The position numbers were made by a program, and so were the translations under genes. Positions 7,764 to 16,482 of a stretch of DNA of 64,000 nt are shown here, one piece after another (positions within the stretch are counted from its first letter, which is position 1; each line of letters begins with the position of its first letter). The notes under the pieces are model-generated. The model did not search any database. It had not been told where the DNA came from and saw only the letters and a program-made list of their open reading frames with translations. This DNA is from Micromonospora sp. NBRC 110009 (GTDB lineage: Bacteria; Actinomycetota; Actinomycetes; Mycobacteriales; Micromonosporaceae): positions 1,240,001 to 1,304,000 of the forward strand of contig NZ_CP130427.1 in assembly GCF_030518795.1 (NCBI RefSeq), read 5' to 3'.

Positions 7764-8426
7764 CTACCGGCCCAGGGGATTGCCCGCCATGGTGCGCAGC
7801 TGGCCGGCGAGCACGTGCGCGTCGGCGTCCCGGCCGTGATCCGGCCGGCCCGCGGTGATCGCGTCCGCCAGCGCCCGCAGCTCGTACGGCGGCAGGGTGT
7901 CCAGCCCCATCCCCTGCAACGGGATGGTGACCTGCCGGCCGGTGTCCCGGTCCCGGGCCACCACGGTCGGCACCCGCACCACGGCGTCGTCGCCGACCCG
8001 ATGGGCCACCGCCCCGCCCCGCACCTCGGCGGTGGCCAGGTCGACGGTACGGGTGCCGAGGGCGCCGCGAACCGAGGCGCGGGTCCCGTCCAGCCAGGCG
8101 GCGGTGCGCAGCACCCGCAGCAGCAGGTAGAGCCCGAGCAGGACGAACGGGAGGCCGCAGAGCCCGACGAACCGCAACCCCGACGGCGGGGTGGCGGAGC
8201 CGCCGCCCAGCTCCGGGGGAAGCATGCCCGGGGGCAGGTCCCGCGCGTCGTCGTACGACGGGAAGGGGTCGCCGGTGCCGGTGATCCGGGCCAGCAGGCG
8301 GTCGGCGAACACCGGCAGCAGCACGAAGACGGCCCCGACGGCGGTGAACAGGACGCCCACCGCGGCCGCGACGGCGCGTTGGGCGGGCGCGGCGCCCACG
8401 GAGAGCCGGACCTTCTCGTTCGTCAC
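7764..8426 (-). CDS. Membrane protein of unknown function
   Basis: About 220 residues from the GTG at 8424-8426 (VTNEKVRLS). Two hydrophobic segments lie at roughly residues 18-40 (VGVLFTAVGAVFVLLPVFA) and 85-110 (LCGLPFVLLGLYLLLRVL), separated by an extracytoplasmic Pro-rich loop. A cytoplasmic C-terminal domain (about 110 residues) contains VVARDRDTGRQVTIPLQGMGLDTLPPYELRALADAI, reminiscent of PH-like membrane domains, but that likeness is weak. No good ribosome site is visible, and the frame remains open 26 codons upstream. Confidence 0.6.
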   Translation of the reverse strand: MTNEKVRLSVGAAPAQRAVAAAVGVLFTAVGAVFVLLPVFADRLLARITGTGDPFPSYDDARDLPPGMLPPELGGGSATPPSGLRFVGLCGLPFVLLGLYLLLRVLRTAAWLDGTRASVRGALGTRTVDLATAEVRGGAVAHRVGDDAVVRVPTVVARDRDTGRQVTIPLQGMGLDTLPPYELRALADAITAGRPDHGRDADAHVLAGQLRTMAGNPLGR

Positions 8427-8645
8427 AGGCGGCAGCTTAGATCGCCCGGGCAACGGCCGCGGGCTCGGCCTTGACGACCATCTGCCCGATGTGCGGCGAT
8501 GCATCAGCTTCGGTCAGACATCGGCCAGATTCACCAGCAGGTTCGCCTGACCGACAATTCGCGGCAAGCCAGCGGGCTGGAGATGTGCACGCGCGGCGAG
8601 GACGCTCCGGCTGATCTTGTTCCTTCGCCAACTGGAGCTGCAGAC

Positions 8646-9710
8646 ATGAAAAGCATCTGGCGAGGTGCGATCGCGGCGGCGGCAGCAGCCGCGATCGTCA
8701 GTGGCATCACGGGCGCGGGCATTGCCTACGCCGACCATGCCGACACCGTGGGCGGAGCCGCCAACGGACGCACCTACACCGTCGGCCTCTTCGGCGACAT
8801 GCCGTACGGCACCAAGGGCCGCGTCGAGTACCCGCGCCTGCTCGAGGACATGAACAACTCGGACATCAAGTTCTCGATCTTCGACGGTGACCTCAAGGCC
8901 GGCGGCGACGGCGCCTGCACCGACTCGCTCTACACCCAGTCGCGCGACTGGTTCAACAGCCTCGACCGCCCCGTGGTCGTCGTGCCCGGCGACAACGACT
9001 GGACGGACTGCTGGGGACGGTACGGCCCGGGCACCGGCGGCTATGACGCCCTCGAGCGGCTCGACCACGAGCGTCAGGTCTTCTATCCGACCGAGCAGAC
9101 TCTCGGGCGTCACACGATGACCGTGACGCGGGAGAGCGCGGAGCCCGGCTACGAGAGCTACTGCGAGAACGTCCGCTGGGTCTACGGCTCGGTCATGTTC
9201 ATCACCCTCAACGTCCAAGGGTCGAACGACAACCTTCCGCACGCGGGCGTCGACGGCGAGAGCCGGCCGGCCGGCGAGATCGCGCGGATGACGGCCGAGC
9301 ACCAGGCACGTGAGGCGGCCAACATCCACTGGCTGCAGGAGTCGTATGCCGAGGCCACCCGGCTCGGGCTCAAGGGCGTGCTCGTGGACTGGCAGGCCGA
9401 CCCGAACTTCAACAACGAGCAGAAGCTGCAGCCCCTGCAGTACGACGGCTACAACGAGATCCTTCCTGAGCTGCGCAAGCAGGTTCTCGCGTTCCCGGGT
9501 CAGTCGGCGCTCGTCCACGGCGACAGCCACTACTTCAAGGAAGACAAGCCCCTGAAGTACGACAACGGCCAGGTGGTGGCGAACTTCACCCGGGTGGAGA
9601 CGTTCGGCGACGGCAACACCCACTGGGTGGCGGTGACCATCGATCCGAACGACCCGAACGTGTTCGAGTTCAGCCCGCGGATCGTGGCCGCCAACGTCAA
9701 CGACCGCTGA
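8646..9710 (+). CDS. Secreted metallophosphoesterase-like protein
   Basis: A 354-residue exported protein. A Sec signal peptide (MKSIWRGAIAAAAAAAIV) ends near AYADHAD. The body carries blocks like those of calcineurin-type phosphoesterases in order: GLFGDMPYG, FDGDLKAGG, VVVPGDNDWTDC, and near the C-terminus ALVHGDSHYFK. These would match the D-x-H/GD/GDND/GH-x-H metal-site motifs in degenerate form; the first D-x-H is D-x-P here and the last GHxH is HGDSH, so catalytic competence is not certain. The function and substrate are unknown. ATG 8646 was chosen because the signal peptide starts there; the frame is open from 8499. Confidence 0.75.
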   Translation: MKSIWRGAIAAAAAAAIVSGITGAGIAYADHADTVGGAANGRTYTVGLFGDMPYGTKGRVEYPRLLEDMNNSDIKFSIFDGDLKAGGDGACTDSLYTQSRDWFNSLDRPVVVVPGDNDWTDCWGRYGPGTGGYDALERLDHERQVFYPTEQTLGRHTMTVTRESAEPGYESYCENVRWVYGSVMFITLNVQGSNDNLPHAGVDGESRPAGEIARMTAEHQAREAANIHWLQESYAEATRLGLKGVLVDWQADPNFNNEQKLQPLQYDGYNEILPELRKQVLAFPGQSALVHGDSHYFKEDKPLKYDNGQVVANFTRVETFGDGNTHWVAVTIDPNDPNVFEFSPRIVAANVNDR

Positions 9711-9736
9711 TCCCTGGACGTAGCTGCACAGACGCC

Positions 9737-9765
9737 GGCGGCCCCACCCGATGGGTGGGGCCGCC
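9737..9765. terminator. Bidirectional hairpin terminator
   Basis: A perfect 13-bp stem (GGCGGCCCCACCC with its complement) around a GAT loop, lying between the phosphoesterase gene (+) and the tmRNA 3' end (-). It can serve both strands. Confidence 0.8.
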
Positions 9766-9771
9766 GTCCTG

Positions 9772-10144
9772 TGGAGGTGCCGGGAATCGAACCCGGGTCC
9801 TTCGCCGGTTTGTCAGGGCTTCTCCGAGCGCAGCTCGCTGTGCCTCTACTCGGCCCCTCCGATCACGCGAGCGAGTCGGTGTGACGGGCCCAGTCGCTGA
9901 TTGATCTCGCCGCACGGACCCCGCGACCGGGTCCGGTTGGCCAGCCTTCTAGCTGATGCCGGCTAACTGGGTCGAAGGCGCTCCCAGGCCGACAGACTTG
10001 CTACTCGCCTCAGGCGGCGAGAGCGAAGTCAGCGCGATTGTTCTTGGCGCTTATTGGTTTCCGACGAACGATTCTCGAGACGACGTCGGCTTCCTCGGCT
10101 CGCTTCCCCTGCCGCAACGTACGAAGTCGAAACCAGTCACCCCC
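9772..10144 (-). ncRNA. ssrA: tmRNA (transfer-messenger RNA)
   Basis: A 373-base one-piece tmRNA that rescues stalled ribosomes and tags the unfinished protein. The 5' end GGGGGTGACTGGTTTCGAC and the 3' end with GGTTCGATTCCCGG and CACCTCC form the tRNA-Ala-like acceptor (one G-U pair). The discriminator A is at 9772 and CCA is not encoded. The tag frame runs from 10048 to the TGA at 10010-10012 and reads AKNNRADFALAA, ending in the usual protease signal LAA. smpB, its protein partner, lies 104 bases upstream in the same orientation. Confidence 0.96.
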
Positions 10145-10248
10145 TCGAAGGGCTGCCCCTGTCGGCAGCATCACCAAGCCTAACGCCTGGCGCAACCGGA
10201 TTCATTCCGAGGCCGGCCATGGGCCGACACCCGGACAAAACGGATGTT

Positions 10249-10728
10249 TCAGTCGCCCATACCCTTGCCGCGCCGGCCCGCCGCCCGGGCGATCTCCCGC
10301 TCGGCGTCCCGCTTGGCCAGGTCCTGGCGCTTGTCGTACGTCTTCTTACCCTTGGCCAGGCCGATCTCCACCTTTGCCCAGCCGTCGGAGAAGTAGACCT
10401 GCAACGGCACCAGGGTGAGACCGCTCTCCCGGGTCTTGCCGATCAGCCGGTCGATCTCCAGCCGCTTGAGCAGCAGCTTCCGGGTGCGCCGGGGCTCATG
10501 GTTGGTCCAGGTGCCCTGGGTGTACTCCGGGATGTGCATGCCGTGCAGGTAGAGCTCGCCGTTGCGCTCCTGGGCGAACGCGTCGACCAGCGACGCCCGC
10601 CCGGCCCGCAGCGACTTGACCTCGGTGCCGGTCAGCGCCATGCCCGCCTCGTACGTGTCGAGGATGGCGTAGTCGTGGCGCGCCTTCTTGTTGGAGGCGA
10701 CCACCTTGCGACCCTTTTCCCGTGGCAT
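10249..10728 (-). CDS. smpB: SsrA-binding protein
   Basis: A 159-residue protein that binds tmRNA and places it in the empty A site of stalled ribosomes. Conserved blocks are [39 protein letters not shown], and the [21 protein letters not shown] tail that becomes helical in the mRNA channel. ATG 10726-10728 has AGGAGG 7 bases upstream; a GTG three codons earlier overlaps that ribosome site and is less likely. It follows ftsX and ftsE on the same strand but a hairpin (10797-10841) separates it from ftsX. Confidence 0.95.
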   Translation of the reverse strand: MPREKGRKVVASNKKARHDYAILDTYEAGMALTGTEVKSLRAGRASLVDAFAQERNGELYLHGMHIPEYTQGTWTNHEPRRTRKLLLKRLEIDRLIGKTRESGLTLVPLQVYFSDGWAKVEIGLAKGKKTYDKRQDLAKRDAEREIARAAGRRGKGMGD

Positions 10729-10796
10729 CGGCGCCACCTCCTTCCGATGAATCCGGCGACCAGCGGCCGCGGAGCGGGATCATGCTACCCGAATGA

Positions 10797-10841
10797 CAAG
10801 GGCCCACCCGCGCCGTTTATTCCGGCGCGGGCGGGCCCTTG
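10797..10841 (-). terminator. Hairpin terminator between ftsX and smpB
   Basis: An 18-bp stem with one mismatch (CAAGGGCCCACCCGCGCCG and its near-complement) around an AT-rich TTTATTC loop. It lies 19 bases after the ftsX stop, ending the ftsEX transcript. Confidence 0.75.
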
Positions 10842-10859
10842 GAGAGCCGTCGCGGGAGG

Positions 10860-11735
10860 CTAGACCCGCAGGTAGAAGCGGAGCGTGACCCAGGCGGTGA
10901 TCGCGCTGACCAGACCACCGACGGCGGCCATCAGCGGGAACGTGAGGAGGATCTCCGACCACGAGATCGGGGTGATCAGGCCCTCCAGGGCGGCCAGCGA
11001 GCCACCGCCAGCGACGAGTTTGACGCCGGTCAACGCCAGCAGGCCGAGGATCGAGCCGAACAGGCCGGCGACCACCGCCTCCAGCACGAACGGCGCCTGG
11101 ATGAACCAGTTGGAGGCGCCGACCAGCTTCATGACCGCGACCTCGCGCCGCTTGCTGTACGCGGCCACCTGGATGGTGTTCGCGACCAGCAGGAGGGCGG
11201 CGACCGCCATCACGATCGCGATGGCCAGGGCGAAGTTCTGGATCCCGGTGAGGACGCCGAAGACCTTGTCGAGCAGCTTGCTCTGGTCGACGATCTCGTC
11301 GACTCCCTCGGTGTCCTTGTACTGGTCGTAGATGTTCTTGTACTGCTCCGGGTTCTTGAGCTTGAGCCGGAACGACTCGGGCAGCTGGTCCGGCTTGACG
11401 GCGTTGACCAGGTCAGGAGCGTCGGCGTACATCTGCTTGAAGCGGTTGTACGCCTCGTCCTTGTTGACGTAGGTGACCTCCTTGACCAAGGGGTCACCCT
11501 TCAGCTTCGCGTCCAGGTCGGTGCGCTGCTGCTCGTTGACGTCGGTCTTGAGGAAGATCGAGACCTCTACGTTCTCGTAGTAGAGGTCCTTCATGTCCCC
11601 GACCTTCTGATAGAGAAGGCCGCTGCCGCCCAGCATGAACAGCGACACCGCCATCGTGATGATCATCGCGATGGTCATGGTGACGTTGCGCCACAGTCCG
11701 ACCAGTACCTCGGACAGGACGTACTTCATCCGCAT
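10860..11735 (-). CDS. ftsX: Cell-division ABC transporter-like permease FtsX
   Basis: A 291-residue membrane protein with the FtsX layout. An N-terminal cytoplasmic tail (MRMKYVLSEVLVGLWRN) leads to membrane segment 1 (about 20-42). A large extracellular domain of about 120 residues follows (SIFLKTDVNEQQRTDLDAKL), and then three further segments near 165-190, 215-240 and 265-285. FtsEX does not move a substrate; ATP hydrolysis by FtsE is passed through FtsX to activate peptidoglycan hydrolases at the septum. It lies 70 bases downstream of ftsE on the same strand. Confidence 0.95.
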   Translation of the reverse strand: MRMKYVLSEVLVGLWRNVTMTIAMIITMAVSLFMLGGSGLLYQKVGDMKDLYYENVEVSIFLKTDVNEQQRTDLDAKLKGDPLVKEVTYVNKDEAYNRFKQMYADAPDLVNAVKPDQLPESFRLKLKNPEQYKNIYDQYKDTEGVDEIVDQSKLLDKVFGVLTGIQNFALAIAIVMAVAALLLVANTIQVAAYSKRREVAVMKLVGASNWFIQAPFVLEAVVAGLFGSILGLLALTGVKLVAGGGSLAALEGLITPISWSEILLTFPLMAAVGGLVSAITAWVTLRFYLRV

Positions 11736-11805
11736 CGGGAAATTCCTCCGGCTCTCCGGCTGAGGTGTTCGTCGTCAGGGTCTACGGATCGTCAGCGGGG
11801 ACGGC

Positions 11806-12486
11806 TCAGCCGTAGACGCCGCGAGCCTGGTCGCGCACGATGCGGCCGCTCTCGATCTCAACGACGCGACGGCGCATCTGGTTCACGATGTTGGAGTCGT
11901 GCGTGACCATCACGACGGTCGTGCCGGTGCGGTTGATCCGGTCCAGCAGGCGCATGATCTCGATCGACGTGTCCGGGTCCAGGTTTCCGGTCGGCTCGTC
12001 CGCCAGCAGGATCAGCGGCCGGTTCACGAACGCCCGGGCCACCGCCACACGCTGCTGCTCACCACCGGAGAGCTCGTGGGGGTAGCGGTGCTCCTTCCCA
12101 CCGAGGCCGACCAGCTCCAGCACCTCCGGAACGACCCGGCGGGCGACCGCCTTGGTCTTGCCGATCACCTCCAGGGCGAACGCCACGTTCTCGTAGGCGG
12201 TGCGGTTCGGCAGGAGGCGGAAGTCCTGGAAGACGCAGCCGATGGAACGCCGGAAGTGGGGTCGCTTCCAGGAACGCATCGACGTGACGTCCTTGCCGTT
12301 GACGACGACCCGCCCCTTGTTGGGGGTGACCTCGTGCAGCAGCATCTTGATGATCGTGGACTTGCCGGAGCCGGATGGACCGATGAAGAAGACGAACTCG
12401 CCCTTCTCGATCGAGACGGACACGTTGTCGAGCGAAGGCCGGGACGCCTTCGGGTACGTCTTCGTCACTTGCTCAAGCTGAATCAC
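11806..12486 (-). CDS. ftsE: Cell-division ATP-binding protein FtsE
   Basis: A 226-residue ABC ATPase that pairs with FtsX. Walker [10 protein letters not shown] is at residues 36-44, the signature LSGGEQQ starts at 139, and Walker B LILLADE is at 158-164, followed by the D-loop and the switch histidine in VTHDS. The start is taken as GTG 12484-12486 because the family begins (M/V)[12 protein letters not shown] promoter with its -10 just 8 bases before that codon points to leaderless initiation at the same GTG. The ORF remains open 20 codons upstream, but that stretch lacks conservation. Confidence 0.95.
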   Translation of the reverse strand: MIQLEQVTKTYPKASRPSLDNVSVSIEKGEFVFFIGPSGSGKSTIIKMLLHEVTPNKGRVVVNGKDVTSMRSWKRPHFRRSIGCVFQDFRLLPNRTAYENVAFALEVIGKTKAVARRVVPEVLELVGLGGKEHRYPHELSGGEQQRVAVARAFVNRPLILLADEPTGNLDPDTSIEIMRLLDRINRTGTTVVMVTHDSNIVNQMRRRVVEIESGRIVRDQARGVYG

Positions 12487-12522
12487 GGGTCGAGAGTCTA
12501 CGCGGTGTAACGGGAGAGCCAA
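12487..12522 (-). promoter_or_regulatory. Predicted leaderless promoter of ftsEX
   Basis: On the minus strand TTGGCT (-35, complement of 12517-12522) is followed after 16 bases by TAGACT (-10, complement of 12495-12500). The ftsE GTG starts 8 bases after the -10, about where transcription should begin, and no Shine-Dalgarno sequence precedes it. This fits a leaderless mRNA, which is common in actinobacteria. Confidence 0.6.
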
Positions 12523-12604
12523 GCCCCCCGCCCCACCCTTGCGCATCGCGTCATCGATTCAGCCGGTCAGACGGAGATCGATGACGCGCTCCGTCGGAGG
12601 CTGA

Positions 12605-13735
12605 TCACGCACCGTCAACGGTGAGCTGCTGCTGCTTCCGCCAGCGAATACCCGCCTCGATGAAGCTGTCGAGATCCCCGTCGAAGACCGCGGACGGATT
12701 GCCCGTCTCCTGCTCGGTCCGCAGATCCTTCACCATCTGATAAGGGTGCAGGACGTACGAGCGCATCTGGTCGCCCCACGAGCCGGCGGCGTCGGTCTTC
12801 AGGCCCTGGAGCTTGGCCTGCTCCTCCTGCCGCTTGCGCTCCAGCAGCCGGGCCTGGAGCACGCGCAGCGCGGAGGCCTTGTTCTGCAGCTGGGACTTCT
12901 CGTTCTGGCAGGTCACCACGATGCCGGTCGGGATGTGGGTGATCCGGACCGCCGAGTCGGTGGTGTTGACGCTCTGCCCGCCCGGGCCGGACGAGCGGTA
13001 GACGTCGATCCGCATCTCGTTCTCGGGGATCTCGATGTGGTCGGTCTGCTCGACGACCGGCAGCACCTCGACCCCGGCGAAGCTCGTCTGCCGGCGACCC
13101 TGGTTGTCGAACGGGCTGATCCGGACCAGCCGGTGGGTGCCGGACTCGACGCTGAGCGTGCCGAAGGCGTAGGGCACCTTGACCGTGAAGGTGGCCGACT
13201 TGAGGCCCGCCTCCTCGGCGTACGAGGTCTCGTAGACCTCGGTCGGGTAGCCGTGCCGCTCGGCCCAGCGCAGGTACATCCGCAGCAGCATCTCGGCGAA
13301 GTCCGCCGCGTCCACGCCGCCGGCCCCGGCCCGGATGGCGACCAGCGCCTCCCGGGAGTCGTACTCGCCGGAGAGCAGGGTGCGGACCTCCATCTCCTGG
13401 ATGGCCTTGGTCAGCCCGGTGATCTCCGACTCGACCTCGGCAAGGGTGCCGGGGTCCGACTCGGCCTGGGCGAGCTCCAGCAGCACCCCGGCGTCGTCGA
13501 GCCGGGAGCGGAGGGTGCCGAGCTTGGAGATCTCGCCGTTGACGTACGACAGCTGCGACGTCACCTGCTGCGCCTTGGCCTGGTCGTCCCACAGGTCGGG
13601 CGCGGAGGCCTCCTGCTCCAGGCGGGCCTTCTGCTCGCGCAGCTTGTCGAGGTCGAGGACGGCCTCGATGTTGCGCAGGGTGGCGTCGAGTTCCTTGAGC
13701 TGTTCGGCGTAATCGGCAGCGGTCACGACAGACAA
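12605..13735 (-). CDS. prfB: Peptide chain release factor 2
   Basis: A 376-residue RF2 that ends translation at UGA and UAA. The peptidyl-hydrolysis motif GGQ is at 252-254 ([10 protein letters not shown]) and the stop-codon reading tripeptide SPF at 207-209. A helical N-terminal domain of about 110 residues precedes them. Many bacteria carry an in-frame UGA near codon 26 that needs a +1 frameshift; here the frame is uninterrupted from ATG 13735, so that autoregulation is absent. It lies upstream of ftsEX on the same strand, an order common in actinobacteria, but ftsE has its own promoter. Confidence 0.96.
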   Translation of the reverse strand: MSVVTAADYAEQLKELDATLRNIEAVLDLDKLREQKARLEQEASAPDLWDDQAKAQQVTSQLSYVNGEISKLGTLRSRLDDAGVLLELAQAESDPGTLAEVESEITGLTKAIQEMEVRTLLSGEYDSREALVAIRAGAGGVDAADFAEMLLRMYLRWAERHGYPTEVYETSYAEEAGLKSATFTVKVPYAFGTLSVESGTHRLVRISPFDNQGRRQTSFAGVEVLPVVEQTDHIEIPENEMRIDVYRSSGPGGQSVNTTDSAVRITHIPTGIVVTCQNEKSQLQNKASALRVLQARLLERKRQEEQAKLQGLKTDAAGSWGDQMRSYVLHPYQMVKDLRTEQETGNPSAVFDGDLDSFIEAGIRWRKQQQLTVDGA

Positions 13736-13758
13736 GCGTACTGCGCTGCCGGGCCGGC

Positions 13759-14274
13759 TCAGCCGACCGGGGCGGTCTTGAGCCAGGACAGCGCCGCCTT
13801 GTGGTAGGCGACCGCGAACTCCAGCGCGCTGGCGTCGTAGTTCTCGCCTTCCTTCTTGGCGTTCTTGACCTGCTCACGCACCGACGCCAGGGCCTCGGTG
13901 TGGTACTCGTTCGCGGAGGCGTAGAGGTTCTTGAGCTGGCTGGCCGAGTGCAGGTTGCCGAAGGACATCCGTAGCGCGATCGGGTTACGGATGGTGTCCT
14001 TGCCGGGATTTTCCGCCAGCCAGCGGGAGAATGTCCGTTTCCCGGCCGCCGTCAGCGCGTACGGCTGGCTCATCCGCGGCCCGGGCTTGCCGAGCCGCAC
14101 CAGACCCTTCTCCGCCAGCACCGGAAGCTCCCGGTAGACCTGGCTGCGGGTCATCGACCAGTACGGCGCCAGCCGCCGCTCGGCGGCGGCCATCAATTGG
14201 CCGCCTGTCATCGGGCCGTCGTGCAGCAGGCCCAGCAGGGCCGCCGCCGTCGGGTTGACTCCGGATTCCGCCAT
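13759..14274 (-). CDS. PadR-family transcriptional regulator
   Basis: 171 residues. The N-terminal winged helix ([21 protein letters not shown], then [22 protein letters not shown] and the wing [16 protein letters not shown]) is typical of PadR. A C-terminal helical dimerisation part ([25 protein letters not shown]) follows. The ligand is unknown. ATG 14272-14274 with AGAGGG upstream gives the family's usual length; the frame is open to 14433 without conserved sequence. It lies between prfB and pruA on the same strand, and no clear operator was seen. Confidence 0.85.
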   Translation of the reverse strand: MAESGVNPTAAALLGLLHDGPMTGGQLMAAAERRLAPYWSMTRSQVYRELPVLAEKGLVRLGKPGPRMSQPYALTAAGKRTFSRWLAENPGKDTIRNPIALRMSFGNLHSASQLKNLYASANEYHTEALASVREQVKNAKKEGENYDASALEFAVAYHKAALSWLKTAPVG

Positions 14275-14451
14275 GCCCTCTAAGCTGCCACTTTGTCGGA
14301 CCTGGCGTCCAGGATTTGCCGTTTTAGCCACCCGTTGGGCGGTCCGATGTGCACTGTCGGCGGACGACAGTCCGCCGGGGACGGCGAACCCCTCCCCCGG
14401 CCGGCCGGTCGCCGGTGACGCTGCGTGCGCCACCGGCGACAGACGCCGAGG

Positions 14452-16080
14452 TCAGCCCATGTGCGGGTACCCGTGCTCGGTCGGCGGGACGAAGGTCTCC
14501 TTGATCGTCCGCGGCGACGTCCAGCGGACCAGGTTGTGCCAGGAGCCCGCCTTGTCGTTGGTGCCGCTGGCCCGGGCGCCGCCGAACGGCTGCTGCCCGA
14601 CCACGGCGCCGGTCGGCTTGTCGTTGATGTAGAAGTTGCCGGCCGCGTACCGCATCTTCTCGGCCACCTGGTCGACCACCCGGCGGTCGGTCGCGAAGAT
14701 CGACCCGGTCAGCGCGTACGGGGCGATCGACTCGGCCTGGTGGACCACCTCGTCGAAGCGGGCGTCGTCGAAGACGTGCACGCCGAGGATCGGGCCGAAG
14801 TACTCGGTGGTGAAGGTCTCGTGCGCCGCGTCGGAGCACTCGAAGAGCGTCGGCCGGACGAAGTAGCCGACCGAGTCGTCGGCCGTGCCGCCGGCCAGGA
14901 CCGTGCAGCTGTCGTCGCCCTTGATCAGCTCCAGCGCGGCGAGGTGCCGACCGAACGCCTTGTCGTCGATGACGGCGCCGCCGAAGTTGCTGAAGTCGGT
15001 CACGTCGCCGTAGGTCAGCGAGTCGGCGGTGGCGGCAAGCCGATCGCGCAGCCCACCCTCCCAGAGGGACCGCGGCACGTACGCCCGGGACGCGGCCGAG
15101 CACTTCTGTCCCTGGTACTCGTACGCGCCACGGATCAGCGCGGTGTGCAGGGCGTCCACGTCGGCGCTGGAGTGGGCGACCACGAAGTCCTTGCCGCCGG
15201 TCTCGCCGACCAGGCGCGGGTAGCCCCGGTAGCGGGCGATGTTGTCGCCGACGGTCTTCCACAGGTGCTGGAAGACCTTGGTCGAGCCGGTGAAGTGGAT
15301 GCCGGCCAGGTCCGGGTCGGCGAGCACGACGTCGGAGACCTCCTCGCCGCGCCCGGTGACCATGTTGATCACGCCGGGCGGCAGGCCGGCCGCCTCGAAG
15401 AGCCGCATGGTGAAGTGCGCGGCGAACTGCTGCGTCGGGCCCGGCTTCCAGACCACGGTGTTGCCGAGCAGGGCCGGCGCCGAGGGCAGGTTGCCGGCGA
15501 TCGCGGTGAAGTTGAACGGGGTGACCGCGTAGACGAAGCCCTCCAGCGGCCGGTGGTCGAAGCGGTTCCACACGCCGGGCGAGGACATCGGCTGCTCCGC
15601 CAGGAGCTTGCGGGCGAAGTAGACGTTGAACCGGAGGAAGTCGATCAGCTCGCAGGCCGAGTCGATCTCGGCCTGGACCACCGTCTTGGACTGGCCCAGC
15701 ATGGTGGCCCCGTTGAGGGTGTCCCGCCACGGGCCGGAGAGCAGGTCGGCGGCGCGCAGGAAGATCGCGGCGCGCTCCTCGAAGGGCAGCGCCCGCCACA
15801 TCGGCGCGGCGTCCTTGGCGGCCTTGACCGCGGCCCGGGCGTCGTCGTGGGTGGCGTGCCCGGTGACGCCGAGCACGTGGGCGTGCTTGTGCGGCTGCAC
15901 CACGTCGATCGGGTCGCCGGCGGCCATCCGCTGCTCGCCGGCGATGGTCATCGGCAGGTCGATGCGCTCCGCGGCCAGCTCGGTCAGCCGCCGCTGGAGC
16001 CGCTCCCGTTCGGCGCTGCCGGGCTCGTAGGTGTGGACCGGCTCGTTGCGCGGCTCGGGTACGGAGAACACGGCGTCCAT
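14452..16080 (-). CDS. pruA: L-glutamate gamma-semialdehyde dehydrogenase (delta-1-pyrroline-5-carboxylate dehydrogenase)
   Basis: A 542-residue aldehyde dehydrogenase that oxidises glutamate semialdehyde to glutamate with NAD+, the second step of proline catabolism. The family-specific N-terminus MDAVFSVPEPRNEPV, the TPFNFTAIAGN cofactor block, ETGGKDFVV with the general-base glutamate, and GQKCSAASRAYVP with the catalytic cysteine are all present. IND-x-PTGAVVGQQPFGG near the C-terminus is diagnostic for this class. ATG 16078-16080 was chosen for that N-terminus; the frame is open for 400 codons upstream but only as a compositional artefact. No proline dehydrogenase gene is adjacent. Confidence 0.93.
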   Translation of the reverse strand: MDAVFSVPEPRNEPVHTYEPGSAERERLQRRLTELAAERIDLPMTIAGEQRMAAGDPIDVVQPHKHAHVLGVTGHATHDDARAAVKAAKDAAPMWRALPFEERAAIFLRAADLLSGPWRDTLNGATMLGQSKTVVQAEIDSACELIDFLRFNVYFARKLLAEQPMSSPGVWNRFDHRPLEGFVYAVTPFNFTAIAGNLPSAPALLGNTVVWKPGPTQQFAAHFTMRLFEAAGLPPGVINMVTGRGEEVSDVVLADPDLAGIHFTGSTKVFQHLWKTVGDNIARYRGYPRLVGETGGKDFVVAHSSADVDALHTALIRGAYEYQGQKCSAASRAYVPRSLWEGGLRDRLAATADSLTYGDVTDFSNFGGAVIDDKAFGRHLAALELIKGDDSCTVLAGGTADDSVGYFVRPTLFECSDAAHETFTTEYFGPILGVHVFDDARFDEVVHQAESIAPYALTGSIFATDRRVVDQVAEKMRYAAGNFYINDKPTGAVVGQQPFGGARASGTNDKAGSWHNLVRWTSPRTIKETFVPPTEHGYPHMG

Positions 16081-16482
16081 CACGGCTCCTGTGCGATCTC
16101 GACGGCGGTGGCGAAATCGGACCCGCGGGCACCGACCGGGCGGCCGGGTGCCGGACGCCGCGCGGCGGACCGGTGGCGGCGGCGGGACCTCGGCCAATTC
16201 TTCCATGCGACACCCCTCGCCACCCCTGCTGGTACCCACTCCATCGCTGGTTGCCGGACACAGCCGGACGCAACGGACCGTAGGCCGGAAGCCGCTCCCA
16301 CCGACCAACCGTTGGCCGGGACGCCTTTCCGCCTCCGATCCGTCACCGGCCGGGCGGGGCACGGCGACCCACCCGGCACTCGCGGGCGGGTCCGGAGCGG
16401 CCCCTGCGGCGACGCGTAGGCTGGAGGACCGGTGACCTGCCCGGCCCGCGCGGCCGATCCGGCGTCCGTCGAAAGGGAGACG
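16081..16482. other. Intergenic region between pruA and the membrane protein gene
   Basis: About 400 bases between divergent genes. A run of less G+C-rich sequence at about 16190-16275 (GGCCAATTCTTCCATGC, CCATCGCTGGTTGCC) is the most likely place for both promoters. An in-frame upstream ATG for pruA at 16206 was considered and not used. No palindrome or RNA structure with strong support was seen. Confidence 0.4.

Noticed and set aside
9772..9800. A separate tRNA near 9772
   Set aside because: The T-arm and acceptor belong to the tmRNA; no anticodon arm is present.
10010..10195. A 61-codon protein ending in AKNNRADFALAA
   Set aside because: Only the last 12 codons are translated, as the tmRNA tag; the upstream part is the tmRNA structural region.
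12605..13735. A programmed frameshift in prfB
   Set aside because: The frame is continuous from the ATG at 13735 with no early in-frame stop.
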